From NCBI RefSeq assembly GCF_002007105.1, contig NZ_MVBC01000016.1, positions 1-64,000 of the forward strand: 64,000 nucleotides of DNA, written 5' to 3'. The notes under the pieces were generated by a model, which made no database searches, was not told the origin of the DNA, and worked only from the letters and a program-made list of their open reading frames with translations. The position numbers and the translations under genes were made by a program. Below are positions 34,025 to 42,742 of this stretch, one piece after another (within the stretch, counting starts at the first letter, position 1; each line of letters begins with the position of its first letter). The DNA comes from Hymenobacter sp. CRA2. GTDB taxonomy: Bacteria > Bacteroidota > Bacteroidia > Cytophagales > Hymenobacteraceae.

Positions 34025-34089
34025 TGAGACATGAGAAGTGAGATGGATGCCCCGCGCGGCCGGGCGTCAGTCTTACTTCTCATGTCTCA
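34025..34089 (+). repeat. stem-loop between mreB and mreC (19-bp arms)
   Basis: TGAGACATGAGAAGTGAGA (34025-34043) pairs with 34071-34089 at 18 of 19 positions; the odd pair can form G-U in RNA. The 27-nt loop is GC-rich. Further words (GAGGTGAGA on the left, TTTTCTCATGTCTCC on the right to 34104) extend the pairing loosely. The mreC ATG is at 34111. Confidence 0.85.
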
Positions 34090-34110
34090 TTTTCTCATGT
34101 CTCCACCGCC

Positions 34111-35034
34111 ATGGGTAATCTGCTCGCCTTCCTCTTCCGCTACCGGGGTGCCCTGGTATTTGCGTTGCTGGAAGTCGTGAGCCTGATTTTGCTGGTGCGC
34201 AACAGCTCGTACCAGCGGGCGGCGTTCTTCAACTCATCGAATGCCTACGTAGGGCGCGTGCTGGAAGTGCGCACCCAGATTTACGACTACTTCCGCCTTG
34301 TCGACGTGAACCAGGCCCTGGTGGCCGAAAACGCCCAGCTACGCCGCCAGCTCTACCGCTCGGACCAGGCTGGCCGCATGCCCGATAGCCTGCGGGCCAC
34401 GGGCGACTCCACCGGTACCCGCCTCGGCCCCGATACGGTGCTGCTGGGCATGCAGCCCCTGCTCACGCGCGCCGCCGATTACCCGCTTATCCCGGCCCGC
34501 ATCGTCAACCAGACGCTGCGCCGCGTGGATAACTACCTGACCCTGAACGCCGGCACCGCGCAGGGTGTACGGCCGGGCATGGGCGTGCTCAGCGCGGCGG
34601 GCGTGGTGGGTCGGGTGCGGCAGGTCAGCGAGCATTACGCCACCGTCACCTCGGTGCTGCATTCCAAAACCAACATCTCGGCCAAGCTGCGGCGCGACGG
34701 TACCTTCGGCACCATCAAGTGGCTGGGCGAGGACCCCACGCACGTCATCCTCGACTATATTCCGCGCCAGAACAAGCTGCTGCGCGGCGACACGGTGGTC
34801 ACGTCGGGCTACAACCAAGTGTTTCCGGAAGGCGTCATGATTGGCACCGTCGATTACTTTGCCAAGGAGCAGGACAAAAATTTCTCGACGGTGCGCGTGA
34901 AGCTGGCCGTTGACTTTTCAAAGCTAACCTACGTGTACGTAGTCGGGCCCCAGCCGCGGGCCGCCGAGCGCGACACGCTGGAAGCCCGCTCGGGGCTGCG
35001 CGCCGCCGGCGAGGAAGGAGGGGAGCAACCCTAA
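34111..35034 (+). CDS. mreC: rod-shape protein MreC
   Basis: 307 residues. A short cytoplasmic start, one membrane helix (ALVFALLEVVSLILLV), a coiled-coil stretch (about 60-90, QALVAENAQLRRQLY), then two beta-barrel domains of the periplasmic MreC core (NAGTAQGVRPGMGVLSAAGVVGRV; LLRGDTVVTSGYNQVFPEGVMIGTVDYF). MreC links MreB to PBP2 in the periplasm. The TAATG overlap with mreD shows tight coupling. Confidence 0.95.
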   Translation: MGNLLAFLFRYRGALVFALLEVVSLILLVRNSSYQRAAFFNSSNAYVGRVLEVRTQIYDYFRLVDVNQALVAENAQLRRQLYRSDQAGRMPDSLRATGDSTGTRLGPDTVLLGMQPLLTRAADYPLIPARIVNQTLRRVDNYLTLNAGTAQGVRPGMGVLSAAGVVGRVRQVSEHYATVTSVLHSKTNISAKLRRDGTFGTIKWLGEDPTHVILDYIPRQNKLLRGDTVVTSGYNQVFPEGVMIGTVDYFAKEQDKNFSTVRVKLAVDFSKLTYVYVVGPQPRAAERDTLEARSGLRAAGEEGGEQP

Positions 35035-35558
35035 TGGGCAACGCGCTGCAACTGCTGCTTTCGGCCCTGCGCTTTTTCCTGTACGCGGGCATTCACGTGC
35101 TGCTCATCAGCCGGCTGGCCCTCTTCGACGTAGGCTGGTGTTTCTTTTACTTGGGCTTTCTGCTATTTCTGCCCATTGCCACGCCCGTGGTGCTCACCTT
35201 GCTGCTCAGCTTCCTGATGGGCTTCACCATGGACCGCTTCTACGACACGGGCGGGGTGCACGCCGCGGCCGCCTTGCTGCTGGGCTACCTGCGGCCCTGG
35301 GTGCTCCGCCTGCTCACCCCCCGCGACGGCTACGACGCGCAGGACGCGGTGAACATCCACCAGATGGGCTGGCAGTGGTTTCTGGTGTACCTGATGCTGC
35401 TGGTGAGCATTCACCACTTTGCGTTTTTCTTTCTGGAGCTGGGTTCGTTCTCCGCCGTTGGCCTGACGCTGCTTAAGATTCTGGCCAGTACCTTGTTTAC
35501 GGGCGTTACCATGCTCATCGTGCAGCTGCTCACGTTTCCGGCCCGGCGCAGGCGCTGA
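35034..35558 (+). CDS. mreD: rod-shape protein MreD
   Basis: 174 residues, four to five membrane helices and little else (LLLSALRFFLYAGIHVLLISRLALFDVGWCFFYLGFLLFLPIATP, MGFTMDRFYDTGGVHAAAALLLGYLRP). The FYDTxGxHAAAxxLLGYLRP stretch is typical of Bacteroidota MreD. It is part of the elongasome with MreC, and its start overlaps the mreC stop by one base (TAATG). Confidence 0.88.
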   Translation: MGNALQLLLSALRFFLYAGIHVLLISRLALFDVGWCFFYLGFLLFLPIATPVVLTLLLSFLMGFTMDRFYDTGGVHAAAALLLGYLRPWVLRLLTPRDGYDAQDAVNIHQMGWQWFLVYLMLLVSIHHFAFFFLELGSFSAVGLTLLKILASTLFTGVTMLIVQLLTFPARRRR

Positions 35559-35662
35559 ACTTTCGCTCGGCCGGACATCGTTTCCGGGGTCAGATTGGGA
35601 AACGGCTGATTCAAAACGAACGGCTGTTTGCCCGGTTGCTGGCAAGCGACGCCTTCATGCAG

Positions 35663-35670
35663 TACCTTTG
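35663..35670 (+). promoter_or_regulatory. internal -7 box (TACCTTTG) before mrdA
   Basis: Exact TAnnTTTG in the 163-nt gap between mreD and mrdA; a TTG lies at 35636-35638 (24-nt spacing, somewhat long). A leader of about 45 nt would precede the TTG start of mrdA. It implies mrdA-rodA can be transcribed apart from mreBCD. Confidence 0.5.
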
Positions 35671-35721
35671 CGGGCTGATTGCATTCGAGGCAGTCAACTC
35701 ACCTTCAGTTCGTAACGCGTC

Positions 35722-37569
35722 TTGCAGTACTTAGAAGGCCGCAAATTTGTCGTGCTGGGTATTTTCCTGGCGGTGGCGTTGGTGTTTGCGGTGCGGCTCT
35801 TCCACATTCAGGTGCTCGACGGCAGCTACAAGCTAGCGGCCGATAAGAACACGCTCCAGCGCATCGTGCAGACGCCGTATCGCGGCGTCATCTACGACCG
35901 GAACGGGCAGATACTGGTGCAAAACACGCCGGTATACGACCTCATGGTCATTCCGCGCGAGGTAAAGAAGCTGGATTCGGCCCGCTTCTGCCAGCTGCTG
36001 CAGATGCCCCTGCAGGAGCTGCGCGACGGGCTGCGCGCGGCCAAAACCTACTCCCGCGGCAAGGCCTCGCCCCTGGTGCAGAACCTCTCGACGCAGGAGT
36101 TGGCCGCCATTCAGGATAACCTCATCGACTTCCCGGGCTTCAGCATAAAGCCCCGCATGGCCCGCTCGTACAAGACGCAAAACCTGGCGCACGCCCTGGG
36201 CTACGTCGGGCCGGTGTCGCCGACGATGCTGGAGAAGCCCAAGTACGCCAAGTACGTGCCCGGTGACTTCCTCGGCATCAGCGGCATCGAGTCGTACTAC
36301 GAGAAGGAGCTGATGGGCCGCCGCGGCGTGCAGTACCGCATGGTCAACGTGCGCGGCATCGAGAAGGGCGCTTTCCGCGACGGGGAGTTCGATACGCTGT
36401 CGGTAGCGGGTCAGGATTTGCACCTGAGCATCGACCCGGAGCTGCAGAAATACGGCGAGTTCCTGATGCAGGGCAAGAAAGGCTCGGTGGTGGCTATCGA
36501 CCCGAAGACCGGCGAAATTCTGGCTTTCGTTTCGGCTCCGTCGTTCGACCCGGCCATGCTCACCGGCAAGGGCTCGGGCAACCGCTACATGGAGCTGCTG
36601 CGCGACACGGCCCGGCCGCTGTTCGACCGGCCGCTGGCGGCGGCCTACTCGCCGGGCTCGGTGTTTAAGCTCGTCAACGAGGCCATTGCTTTGCAGGAAG
36701 GCGTGGTGACGCCCCAGACGGGTTTTCCATGCAACTGGAAGCTGGTGCGCTGCACCCACCGCCACGAGTACCCGGCCAACCTGACCCTGGCCACCAAGAA
36801 CAGCTGCAACCCGTACTTCTACCAGGTAATGTTTGCGGCGCTGCGCCAGGGCCGCTCGCCCAGTAAGTACGAGGACGTAGCCATCGGCCTGACGGAGTGG
36901 CGCAAGCACGTTACCTCCTTCGGGCTGGCCCAGCACCTAGACGTGGACCTGCCCGGTGAGCGGATGGGGCTGATTCCGTCGCGCAACTTCTACGACAAGC
37001 GCTACGGCCATCACCGCTGGACCTACAAGACCATTTATTCGTTGAGCATCGGGCAGGGCGAGGTGCAGGTGACGCCGCTGCAGATGGCCAACCTGATGTG
37101 CATCTTCGCCAACCGCGGCTACTACTACGCTCCGCACTTCGTGCGCTCCGTCGGCAACGGCGGCCCGCTGCCGCGCTTCCGCGAGAAGCACTTCACTTCC
37201 GTGGATCAGCGGCATTTTGAAGATATCATTCCCGGCATGCAGGCGGTGGTCGACGGCCGCGGCGGTACCGGCAACTACGCCTCCCTGCTCGACGTGGGCA
37301 TTTCGGTGGCCGGCAAAACCGGTACCGTGCAAAACCCCCACGGCGAGGACCACGCCACCTTCGGCGCCTTTGCCCCAGCCGAAGACCCGCGCATTGCCAT
37401 TTCCGTGTTCATCGAAAACGCCGGCTTCGGTGGCTCTTCGGCCGCGCCGCTGGCCGGGCTGATGATGGAAAAGTACCTGCGCGGCAAAGTAGCCCCCTGG
37501 CGGCAGCGCTGGGAAAACTGGTTGCCCGGCTCCGCCGACCGTTTCGTGACTCACCGCAACCGCCGCTAG
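35722..37569 (+). CDS. mrdA: penicillin-binding protein 2 (elongation transpeptidase)
   Basis: 615 residues. An N-terminal membrane helix (KFVVLGIFLAVALVFAVRLF) is followed by the dimerisation domain (TPYRGVIYDRNGQILVQNTPVYDL) and the transpeptidase domain. The active site is complete: S313-x-x-K316 in SPGSVFKLV, S361-C-N in KNSCNPYF, and K532-T-G in AGKTGTVQ. PBP2 cross-links peptidoglycan during elongation with RodA, encoded next. The start is TTG; no ATG or GTG is nearby in frame upstream of the membrane helix. Confidence 0.94.
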   Translation: MQYLEGRKFVVLGIFLAVALVFAVRLFHIQVLDGSYKLAADKNTLQRIVQTPYRGVIYDRNGQILVQNTPVYDLMVIPREVKKLDSARFCQLLQMPLQELRDGLRAAKTYSRGKASPLVQNLSTQELAAIQDNLIDFPGFSIKPRMARSYKTQNLAHALGYVGPVSPTMLEKPKYAKYVPGDFLGISGIESYYEKELMGRRGVQYRMVNVRGIEKGAFRDGEFDTLSVAGQDLHLSIDPELQKYGEFLMQGKKGSVVAIDPKTGEILAFVSAPSFDPAMLTGKGSGNRYMELLRDTARPLFDRPLAAAYSPGSVFKLVNEAIALQEGVVTPQTGFPCNWKLVRCTHRHEYPANLTLATKNSCNPYFYQVMFAALRQGRSPSKYEDVAIGLTEWRKHVTSFGLAQHLDVDLPGERMGLIPSRNFYDKRYGHHRWTYKTIYSLSIGQGEVQVTPLQMANLMCIFANRGYYYAPHFVRSVGNGGPLPRFREKHFTSVDQRHFEDIIPGMQAVVDGRGGTGNYASLLDVGISVAGKTGTVQNPHGEDHATFGAFAPAEDPRIAISVFIENAGFGGSSAAPLAGLMMEKYLRGKVAPWRQRWENWLPGSADRFVTHRNRR

Positions 37570-37589
37570 GCGCCGCACTTCTTCGCCGC

Positions 37590-38882
37590 ATGTCCGCCAC
37601 CGTCCGTTACTCGCGCAGCATCGATTGGGTCACCCTGCTCATCTACATCCTGATGGTGGGCGTGGGGCTGCTCAACGTGTACGCCGCGTCCTACTCGGCC
37701 GAGGTGCCCTTCTCGCGCGTGTTTTCCGCCGACTGGAGCGGGCTGATGGCCTTCAACTGGTTTAAGCAGCTGGTCTGGCTCGGCGTGGCCGTGGTGCTCA
37801 TCGTGGTGCTCGTGGTCATCGACTACAAGGCCTACGACACCTTCGCCTACGTGCTCTACGGCGGCATGATTGTGCTGCTGCTGCTGACGCTGGTGGTGGC
37901 GCGGCCCATTGCCGGGTCGCGCTCCTGGCTGGAGCTGGGCCCCATGCGCCTGCAGCCGGCCGAGTTTGCCAAGTTCACCACGGCGCTGGCGGTGTCGCGC
38001 TTCATGGCGGGCATCAACCTGCGCCAGCAAGCCTTCAAGCAGCAGCTGGTGCTGGCGGGCCTCACCCTGCTGCCGCCGCTGCTCATCATTGCCTCCAACG
38101 AAACCGGGCAGGCGCTGGTATTCGGCGCTTTCCTGCTGGCTTACTTCCGGGAGGGCATGTCGCCGCTGATCCTGCTGATTCTGGCCGCCGCCGGCATCGT
38201 GCTCATCCTGTCGCTGCTGGTGCCCAAGCTCTGGTTGGTGGGCGCATTTACCGTGATTCTGGCCCTGGTGTTCGTGTTCAATACCCGGGTGCTGCGCCAC
38301 CATTTGCCGCTGGCCCTCTCCACGTACGCGGTGGTGCTGGGCATGGTCTTCGGCGTCGATTTCTTCTACAACAACGTGCTGCAGCCCCACCAGCGCAAGC
38401 GCATCGAGGTGTTGCTGAACCCCTCGGCCGACCCGCTGGGCGTGGGCTGGAACGTGACGCAGTCTAAAATAGCCATCGGCTCGGGTGGGCTGGCCGGCAA
38501 GGGCTTCCTGGAAGGCACCCAGACGCGCTTCGACTTCGTGCCCGAGCAGAGCACCGACTTCATCTTCTGCACCGTGGGGGAGGAGTGGGGCTGGCTGGGC
38601 ACCATGACGGTCATAGTCCTCTTTATGAGCTTACTGGGGCGGGTTATCTTCGTGGCTGAGCGGCAGAAATCCGTGTTTGGGCGCACCTACGGCTACTGCG
38701 TCGCCAGTATTATCTTTTTCCACTTCTGCGTCAACATCGGCATGACCATCGGGCTGGCGCCGGTGGTGGGCATTCCGCTGCCGTTTTTCTCCTACGGCGG
38801 CTCCTCGCTCTGGTCGTTCACCATCCTGCTCTTCATCCTGCTGGCCATTGATGCCTACCGCAAGCAGGACCTCGTGCGCTAG
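37590..38882 (+). CDS. rodA: SEDS glycosyltransferase RodA
   Basis: 430 residues, ten or so membrane helices. Typical SEDS motifs are present: RPIAGSRSWLELGPMRLQPAEFAKF, then ETGQALVFGAFLLAYFREGM, then GIPLPFFSYGGSSLWSF near the C-terminus. RodA polymerises lipid II into glycan strands and works in a pair with PBP2, whose gene ends 20 nt upstream. RodA rather than FtsW is inferred from this pairing. Confidence 0.93.
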   Translation: MSATVRYSRSIDWVTLLIYILMVGVGLLNVYAASYSAEVPFSRVFSADWSGLMAFNWFKQLVWLGVAVVLIVVLVVIDYKAYDTFAYVLYGGMIVLLLLTLVVARPIAGSRSWLELGPMRLQPAEFAKFTTALAVSRFMAGINLRQQAFKQQLVLAGLTLLPPLLIIASNETGQALVFGAFLLAYFREGMSPLILLILAAAGIVLILSLLVPKLWLVGAFTVILALVFVFNTRVLRHHLPLALSTYAVVLGMVFGVDFFYNNVLQPHQRKRIEVLLNPSADPLGVGWNVTQSKIAIGSGGLAGKGFLEGTQTRFDFVPEQSTDFIFCTVGEEWGWLGTMTVIVLFMSLLGRVIFVAERQKSVFGRTYGYCVASIIFFHFCVNIGMTIGLAPVVGIPLPFFSYGGSSLWSFTILLFILLAIDAYRKQDLVR

Positions 38883-38924
38883 CGAGTAGGCAAGCCGAAC
38901 CGTTTCGGCGCTAACTTGCGGGCT

Positions 38925-40280
38925 ATGCCAGCGCCTCCGCCCCAGCCACTTTCTGCCAGTAAAGCTCCCGTAGCGCGGGTGCCCCGGTGGTTTTGGGCAG
39001 GACTGGTGCTGTTGCACCTGCTGGCTTTGGGCTACCAGCTCGGGCAGCGCCATTACCTTTTCCCCGACTCCGACCGTTACCTGACCGAAGCCGCCAACAT
39101 CGGCCGCGCCGGCGAGTTTTACGCCTGGCCGCTCAGCGGGCCGCGCTCGGTCCAGGAGTACACCATTCGGCCTCCCGGCTACCCGCTCTTTCTGCTGCTG
39201 ACGGGTGGCACGCTGGCCCTGCCCCTGGGCACGCTACTGCTCCAAAACCTGCTGAGCCTGCTGAATCTGGGCCTGATGGCGCAACTGCTACGCCGGTTTC
39301 AGCCTTCCGCGCGCGTTTGGGGCGCAGTGCTGGCCCTGATAGCCCTGTATCCGGCTCAACTCATTTATGCTAACGTGCTGATGAGCGAGCTGCTGTTGCA
39401 GACCTGCGTGGTGGGCTTGCTCTGCGTGGGCACGGCCTTTCTGGCGCACCACCGGCGCCGTGACGCGCTGCTACTAAGCTTGGTGGCATCGGCCGCCATG
39501 TTGATAAAGCCGGTATTCTACCCCTTCGCGGCGGTAGTGCTGGCCGTGAGCATGTGGGCCGCGTGGCAGCGGCGGTGTTGGCAGCTGGCTTTGTTTGGCA
39601 CAGTGCCGCTGCTGGTGGCGCTGCTCTACCAAGGCTGGAACTACCAGCGCACCGGCTACTTCCACTTTTCGAGCATTGCCGAAATCAACCTGCTGCGCTA
39701 CAACGTGCGCGGGGTATTGCGCAAAACGCAAGGCACAGAAGCCGCCGAACACTTCGTAGCCGCTACCGTGCGGGCCGGCGAGCAGCAGCCGAGCTTTGCG
39801 GCTCAGCAACGCTACATCACCGCGCAATGCGCTCAGGTGCTGCAGCAGCATCCCATGGCCTATGCTGCGCTGCACCTGCAGGGCATGGCCAACTTCTTTC
39901 TCGACCCCGGTCGGTTTGATCTGGTGCACTTCCTCGGGTTGCCCGAATCATCAGAAGGCGGCCTGCTGAACCGCTTCAACGCCCACGGTTACCGCGCCAT
40001 CTGGGAGTACCTGCAGACGGCCCCCATTGCCCTGCTACTGACGCTGGCCCTGGTAGCCCTCGGCAACGTGGTGCGCACACTGGCGTTTGCGCTGTTCCTG
40101 TTTGATAGCAAGGCGCCCGCAGCCCTACGGGTGGTAGCGGGCGGGCTGGTGCTCTACGTTGCGGCGCTGACTGGCCCGCTGGGTGCGGCGCGCTTCGCCG
40201 TGCCAGTGGCGCCGTTGTTGCTGTTGGGCGTGCCGTTCGCGCTAGCGCGCCTGCGCCGTTTCCGGGCGCGGCGCACCTGA
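38925..40280 (+). CDS. polytopic membrane protein, glycosyltransferase-39-like
   Basis: 451 residues with about ten hydrophobic segments. After the first helix comes a luminal loop with an acidic patch (YLFPDSDRYLTEAANIGRAGEFY) and RPPGYPLFLLL, similar to ArnT/PMT-type lipid-linked sugar transferases of family GT39. No full catalytic match was found, so sugar transfer is inference. The ATG was chosen over a TTG 9 nt upstream. Its 3' end overlaps the convergent gene at 40242-41360 by 39 nt. Confidence 0.65.
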   Translation: MPAPPPQPLSASKAPVARVPRWFWAGLVLLHLLALGYQLGQRHYLFPDSDRYLTEAANIGRAGEFYAWPLSGPRSVQEYTIRPPGYPLFLLLTGGTLALPLGTLLLQNLLSLLNLGLMAQLLRRFQPSARVWGAVLALIALYPAQLIYANVLMSELLLQTCVVGLLCVGTAFLAHHRRRDALLLSLVASAAMLIKPVFYPFAAVVLAVSMWAAWQRRCWQLALFGTVPLLVALLYQGWNYQRTGYFHFSSIAEINLLRYNVRGVLRKTQGTEAAEHFVAATVRAGEQQPSFAAQQRYITAQCAQVLQQHPMAYAALHLQGMANFFLDPGRFDLVHFLGLPESSEGGLLNRFNAHGYRAIWEYLQTAPIALLLTLALVALGNVVRTLAFALFLFDSKAPAALRVVAGGLVLYVAALTGPLGAARFAVPVAPLLLLGVPFALARLRRFRARRT

Positions 40281-41360
40281 CTCGACCAGAGGCGCATCGG
40301 TAGCTAAGCTTAAGCGCAGCCAGGCAAAGGCAGGATGATAGGTAATAACCAACGACAGAGCCGCGGCGAAAGCCGGTGCTGCCAAATAGCCCATGCGGCC
40401 TAGGTCGCCGGAAAGAAGCATGTGTACCAGCACCACCGCGGCTAAACCCAATTCGGGCCAGCCCAACAGGCCGAACCAGCGCTGGCGCATCGCCGAGCCA
40501 CCGCGCAGCCCCGCCAGCAGCACCAGCCAGAAGAAGCCAAAGATGCTGAACAGCTCGCCCACGCCCTTGATCGAGAACATGCGGCGCAACGAGTAGCCCA
40601 GATTTTCCAAGTGCTCCAAGGCGTTATTTACGCTTTCCTGGGGCGGAGCACCCACTTGCGCATCCACCCAGTGGCGTACCCCATAGGCCAGTCCTGCAGA
40701 TACGGCGAGTAGGGCTGCTTGAGCCGGCCAGCGCAGGGTGCGTTGCCCGAAAAGCAGCAGCCAGGGCGCCAGAAATACAAACGATTCCTTGGCGTGCGGC
40801 CCCAGCACGATGCAGGCCACCAAGGCGGGCACCGAGCCGCTGCGCACCGCGTACAGAGCCAAGGCAAACACCAGCATGTACAGGCTGTCCACCAGCGGTA
40901 GGCCGGCAATGTACACGGCCCACCGGCTCGTCAGCACCGCTACCAGGGCTACGGCGGCCGCGCCCGGCGAAGCTCCGTAGAACAGGCACGTGCGGAACAT
41001 CAGTAGTCCGGCCCCGGCGAGCAGAGCCGTGTTCACCAAGTAAAAAGCCAGGCGCAGGGGCCACTCATTGCTGGCGCGCTGCGGCCACAGGCGGACGTAT
41101 ACTTTCTCCACCGGCCAGGCCACGGCGGCGGCAGCCAGCGGCACCACCACCCGGTAACGGTGTGTGACGCGGACGCCCTCGAACTCGCCGCGGGCCATGC
41201 GCAGGTAGCTGCGCGTGTCGGGGGAGTGCGAGAAATCGAAGTGCACGTACATAGTGTAGGCACTGCCCGCCAGTACACCCACGGCCAGCACATACACCAG
41301 TAGCAGCTGCCGCCAGCGCAGGCGTGCGTTGCGCAGAACCGAGGCGGCCAGCTCCGTCAT
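40242..41360 (-). CDS. polytopic membrane protein of unknown function
   Basis: 372 residues with about ten hydrophobic segments. The N-terminal loop SPDTRSYLRMARGEFEGVRVTHRYRVVVP after helix one is reminiscent of GT39-like or bacterial EpsG/PMT transferases, but no family was firmly recognised. It converges on the gene at 38925 with 39 nt of shared coding sequence at the 3' ends. The upstream neighbour on the strand (41373) ends 12 nt before this start, suggesting one operon. Confidence 0.6.
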   Translation of the reverse strand: MTELAASVLRNARLRWRQLLLVYVLAVGVLAGSAYTMYVHFDFSHSPDTRSYLRMARGEFEGVRVTHRYRVVVPLAAAAVAWPVEKVYVRLWPQRASNEWPLRLAFYLVNTALLAGAGLLMFRTCLFYGASPGAAAVALVAVLTSRWAVYIAGLPLVDSLYMLVFALALYAVRSGSVPALVACIVLGPHAKESFVFLAPWLLLFGQRTLRWPAQAALLAVSAGLAYGVRHWVDAQVGAPPQESVNNALEHLENLGYSLRRMFSIKGVGELFSIFGFFWLVLLAGLRGGSAMRQRWFGLLGWPELGLAAVVLVHMLLSGDLGRMGYLAAPAFAAALSLVITYHPAFAWLRLSLATDAPLVESGAPRPETAQAR

Positions 41361-41372
41361 GCCGAGGTGGCG

Positions 41373-42701
41373 TTAGGCAAACTTCCGGTCGATGAGACGC
41401 AGCAGCTTGTTGACGTGCTCTTCCTTGCGCACCCACTGGTAGCGCTGGGCCAGGTCTTCCGTCACGTAGCGCTTGGCCGCATCGGCCGAGGGTAGCGCGT
41501 CGAGGTGCTCCACAGCGGCGTGGTATTCCATGTTTTCGCCGTTGAACAGCTCATTGATAAAGCTGAAGCGCTGGTTGATGGAAATGGCGCTGCGCAGCGA
41601 CTCCACCTTCGGCTGGGCCTCCGCCAGGATGGGGTGCGGCGCCGTGCTCGAAGCCAGCTTTTCGTTCAGCGTGCTCGTCGGGCCGGCCGTGGCGGCCAGT
41701 TTATCGGCGAGGGTACTGGCTGGGGCTACCGTAGCGGCCAGCGGCTTGGGCCGTTCGGCCGGCACTGGTTCAGGAGCGGGCGAAGGGGAGGGCACCGCTG
41801 GCTCGGCGGCTACGGCAACCACCGGCGTGGCCGATGCTGCTGGCACGGCAGGGACGGCTGGCTCCTCTACTTCAATTACTGGTTTAGCTTCAGCTACCGG
41901 CACGGCTACAACGGGTGCTGCCGTTACGGCGGGCGTAGGTGCTGCGGGAGTTGCTTCCGACACCGAGACGGCGGCGGGGGCAATAGAAGGCGTAATCGGG
42001 GCAGAGGGCGAAGCAGGCACCGGAGCTTGAGCCGCAGTGGCCAATGGCTCCGAAACTGGCGCTAGGCCCTTACGCAAGTCAGTTTCCTGCACCGGCAGCA
42101 CGGCGTTCAGCTCCGTCAGGAGGGTAGCGAGGGGTTGCTGCTCTTTGAAGTGCGCGTCGCGGTACAGGCGGAAGCGGCTCAACAGAAACTCCCGGTCCTG
42201 GGCCAGGTCGGCCGGCAGGCTGTCGATGAAATCCTGGAACAGCGGCTTGTTGATGTCCACGTAGCGCAGCGCATCGCGCAGCTGAGCCGGAGTGGCCGAG
42301 AGCTGATCCGATGGCAGTAGCTTATTTTCGAAGGTGGTTACCGGGTCGAGGGCCGTACGCAAGGTGTCGGCGACGGCCTGGGCCAGCAGCGGCTCGTAGG
42401 TAGCCCGCGTCAGCCGGATGCGGCGCGAGAGCAGGTTCATGAGTTGGGTGAGGGCCTGGCGCACCGCCGGGTCTTCGTAATCGAAGTACGGGCTGCGCAG
42501 GCGCGCCATTTCCTGCGTCCATTGCGCCAGCAGTTGCTGTACCACGTACAAGTTCAGCTGGCGCACTGGAGCCAGCCGGAGCACGGCGGGACCATCAAGC
42601 GTAGCGCCCACTGGTTGGGTGGCGAAGTATTGGTCGCAGAGGCGAGCGGCTAGCCGGCGGCCGTAAGCCTGCAGCTGGTCGTTGCTATACGTATCTTGCA
42701 T
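41373..42701 (-). CDS. hypothetical protein with Pro/Ala/Val-rich middle
   Basis: 442 residues. An N-terminal alpha-helical half (about 1-240: MQDTYSNDQLQAYGRRLAARLCDQYF, RRIRLTRATYEPLLAQAVADTLR) is joined by a low-complexity Pro/Ala/Val/Glu-rich linker (about 225-340, repeats of PAVPA and APTPAV type) to a C-terminal helical tail (FSFINELFNGENMEYHAAVEHLDALPSADAAKRYV). No signal peptide or membrane helix, so probably cytoplasmic. No family recognised. A terminator-shaped hairpin lies just before the start (42706-42729). Confidence 0.6.
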   Translation of the reverse strand: MQDTYSNDQLQAYGRRLAARLCDQYFATQPVGATLDGPAVLRLAPVRQLNLYVVQQLLAQWTQEMARLRSPYFDYEDPAVRQALTQLMNLLSRRIRLTRATYEPLLAQAVADTLRTALDPVTTFENKLLPSDQLSATPAQLRDALRYVDINKPLFQDFIDSLPADLAQDREFLLSRFRLYRDAHFKEQQPLATLLTELNAVLPVQETDLRKGLAPVSEPLATAAQAPVPASPSAPITPSIAPAAVSVSEATPAAPTPAVTAAPVVAVPVAEAKPVIEVEEPAVPAVPAASATPVVAVAAEPAVPSPSPAPEPVPAERPKPLAATVAPASTLADKLAATAGPTSTLNEKLASSTAPHPILAEAQPKVESLRSAISINQRFSFINELFNGENMEYHAAVEHLDALPSADAAKRYVTEDLAQRYQWVRKEEHVNKLLRLIDRKFA

Positions 42702-42705
42702 CCTC

Positions 42706-42729
42706 AAAAAAAAGCCTGCTTCAGCAGGC
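42706..42729 (-). promoter_or_regulatory. terminator-shaped hairpin directly before the start of the 41373 gene
   Basis: On the minus strand GCCTGCT (42723-42729) pairs with AGCAGGC (42714-42720) across 2 nt, followed by eight U (A-run at 42706-42713), then GAGG and the ATG at 42701. This is a near-ideal intrinsic terminator, but it sits between any upstream promoter and the start codon. It could act as an attenuator or serve as a terminator for minus-strand transcripts from the right. Confidence 0.6.
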
Positions 42730-42742
42730 AAGTTAAGCCAAA

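Noticed and set aside
41373-42701. Surface or T9SS protein because of its Pro/Ala-rich linker
   Set aside because: No signal peptide and no CTD; the linker alone is not evidence of secretion.
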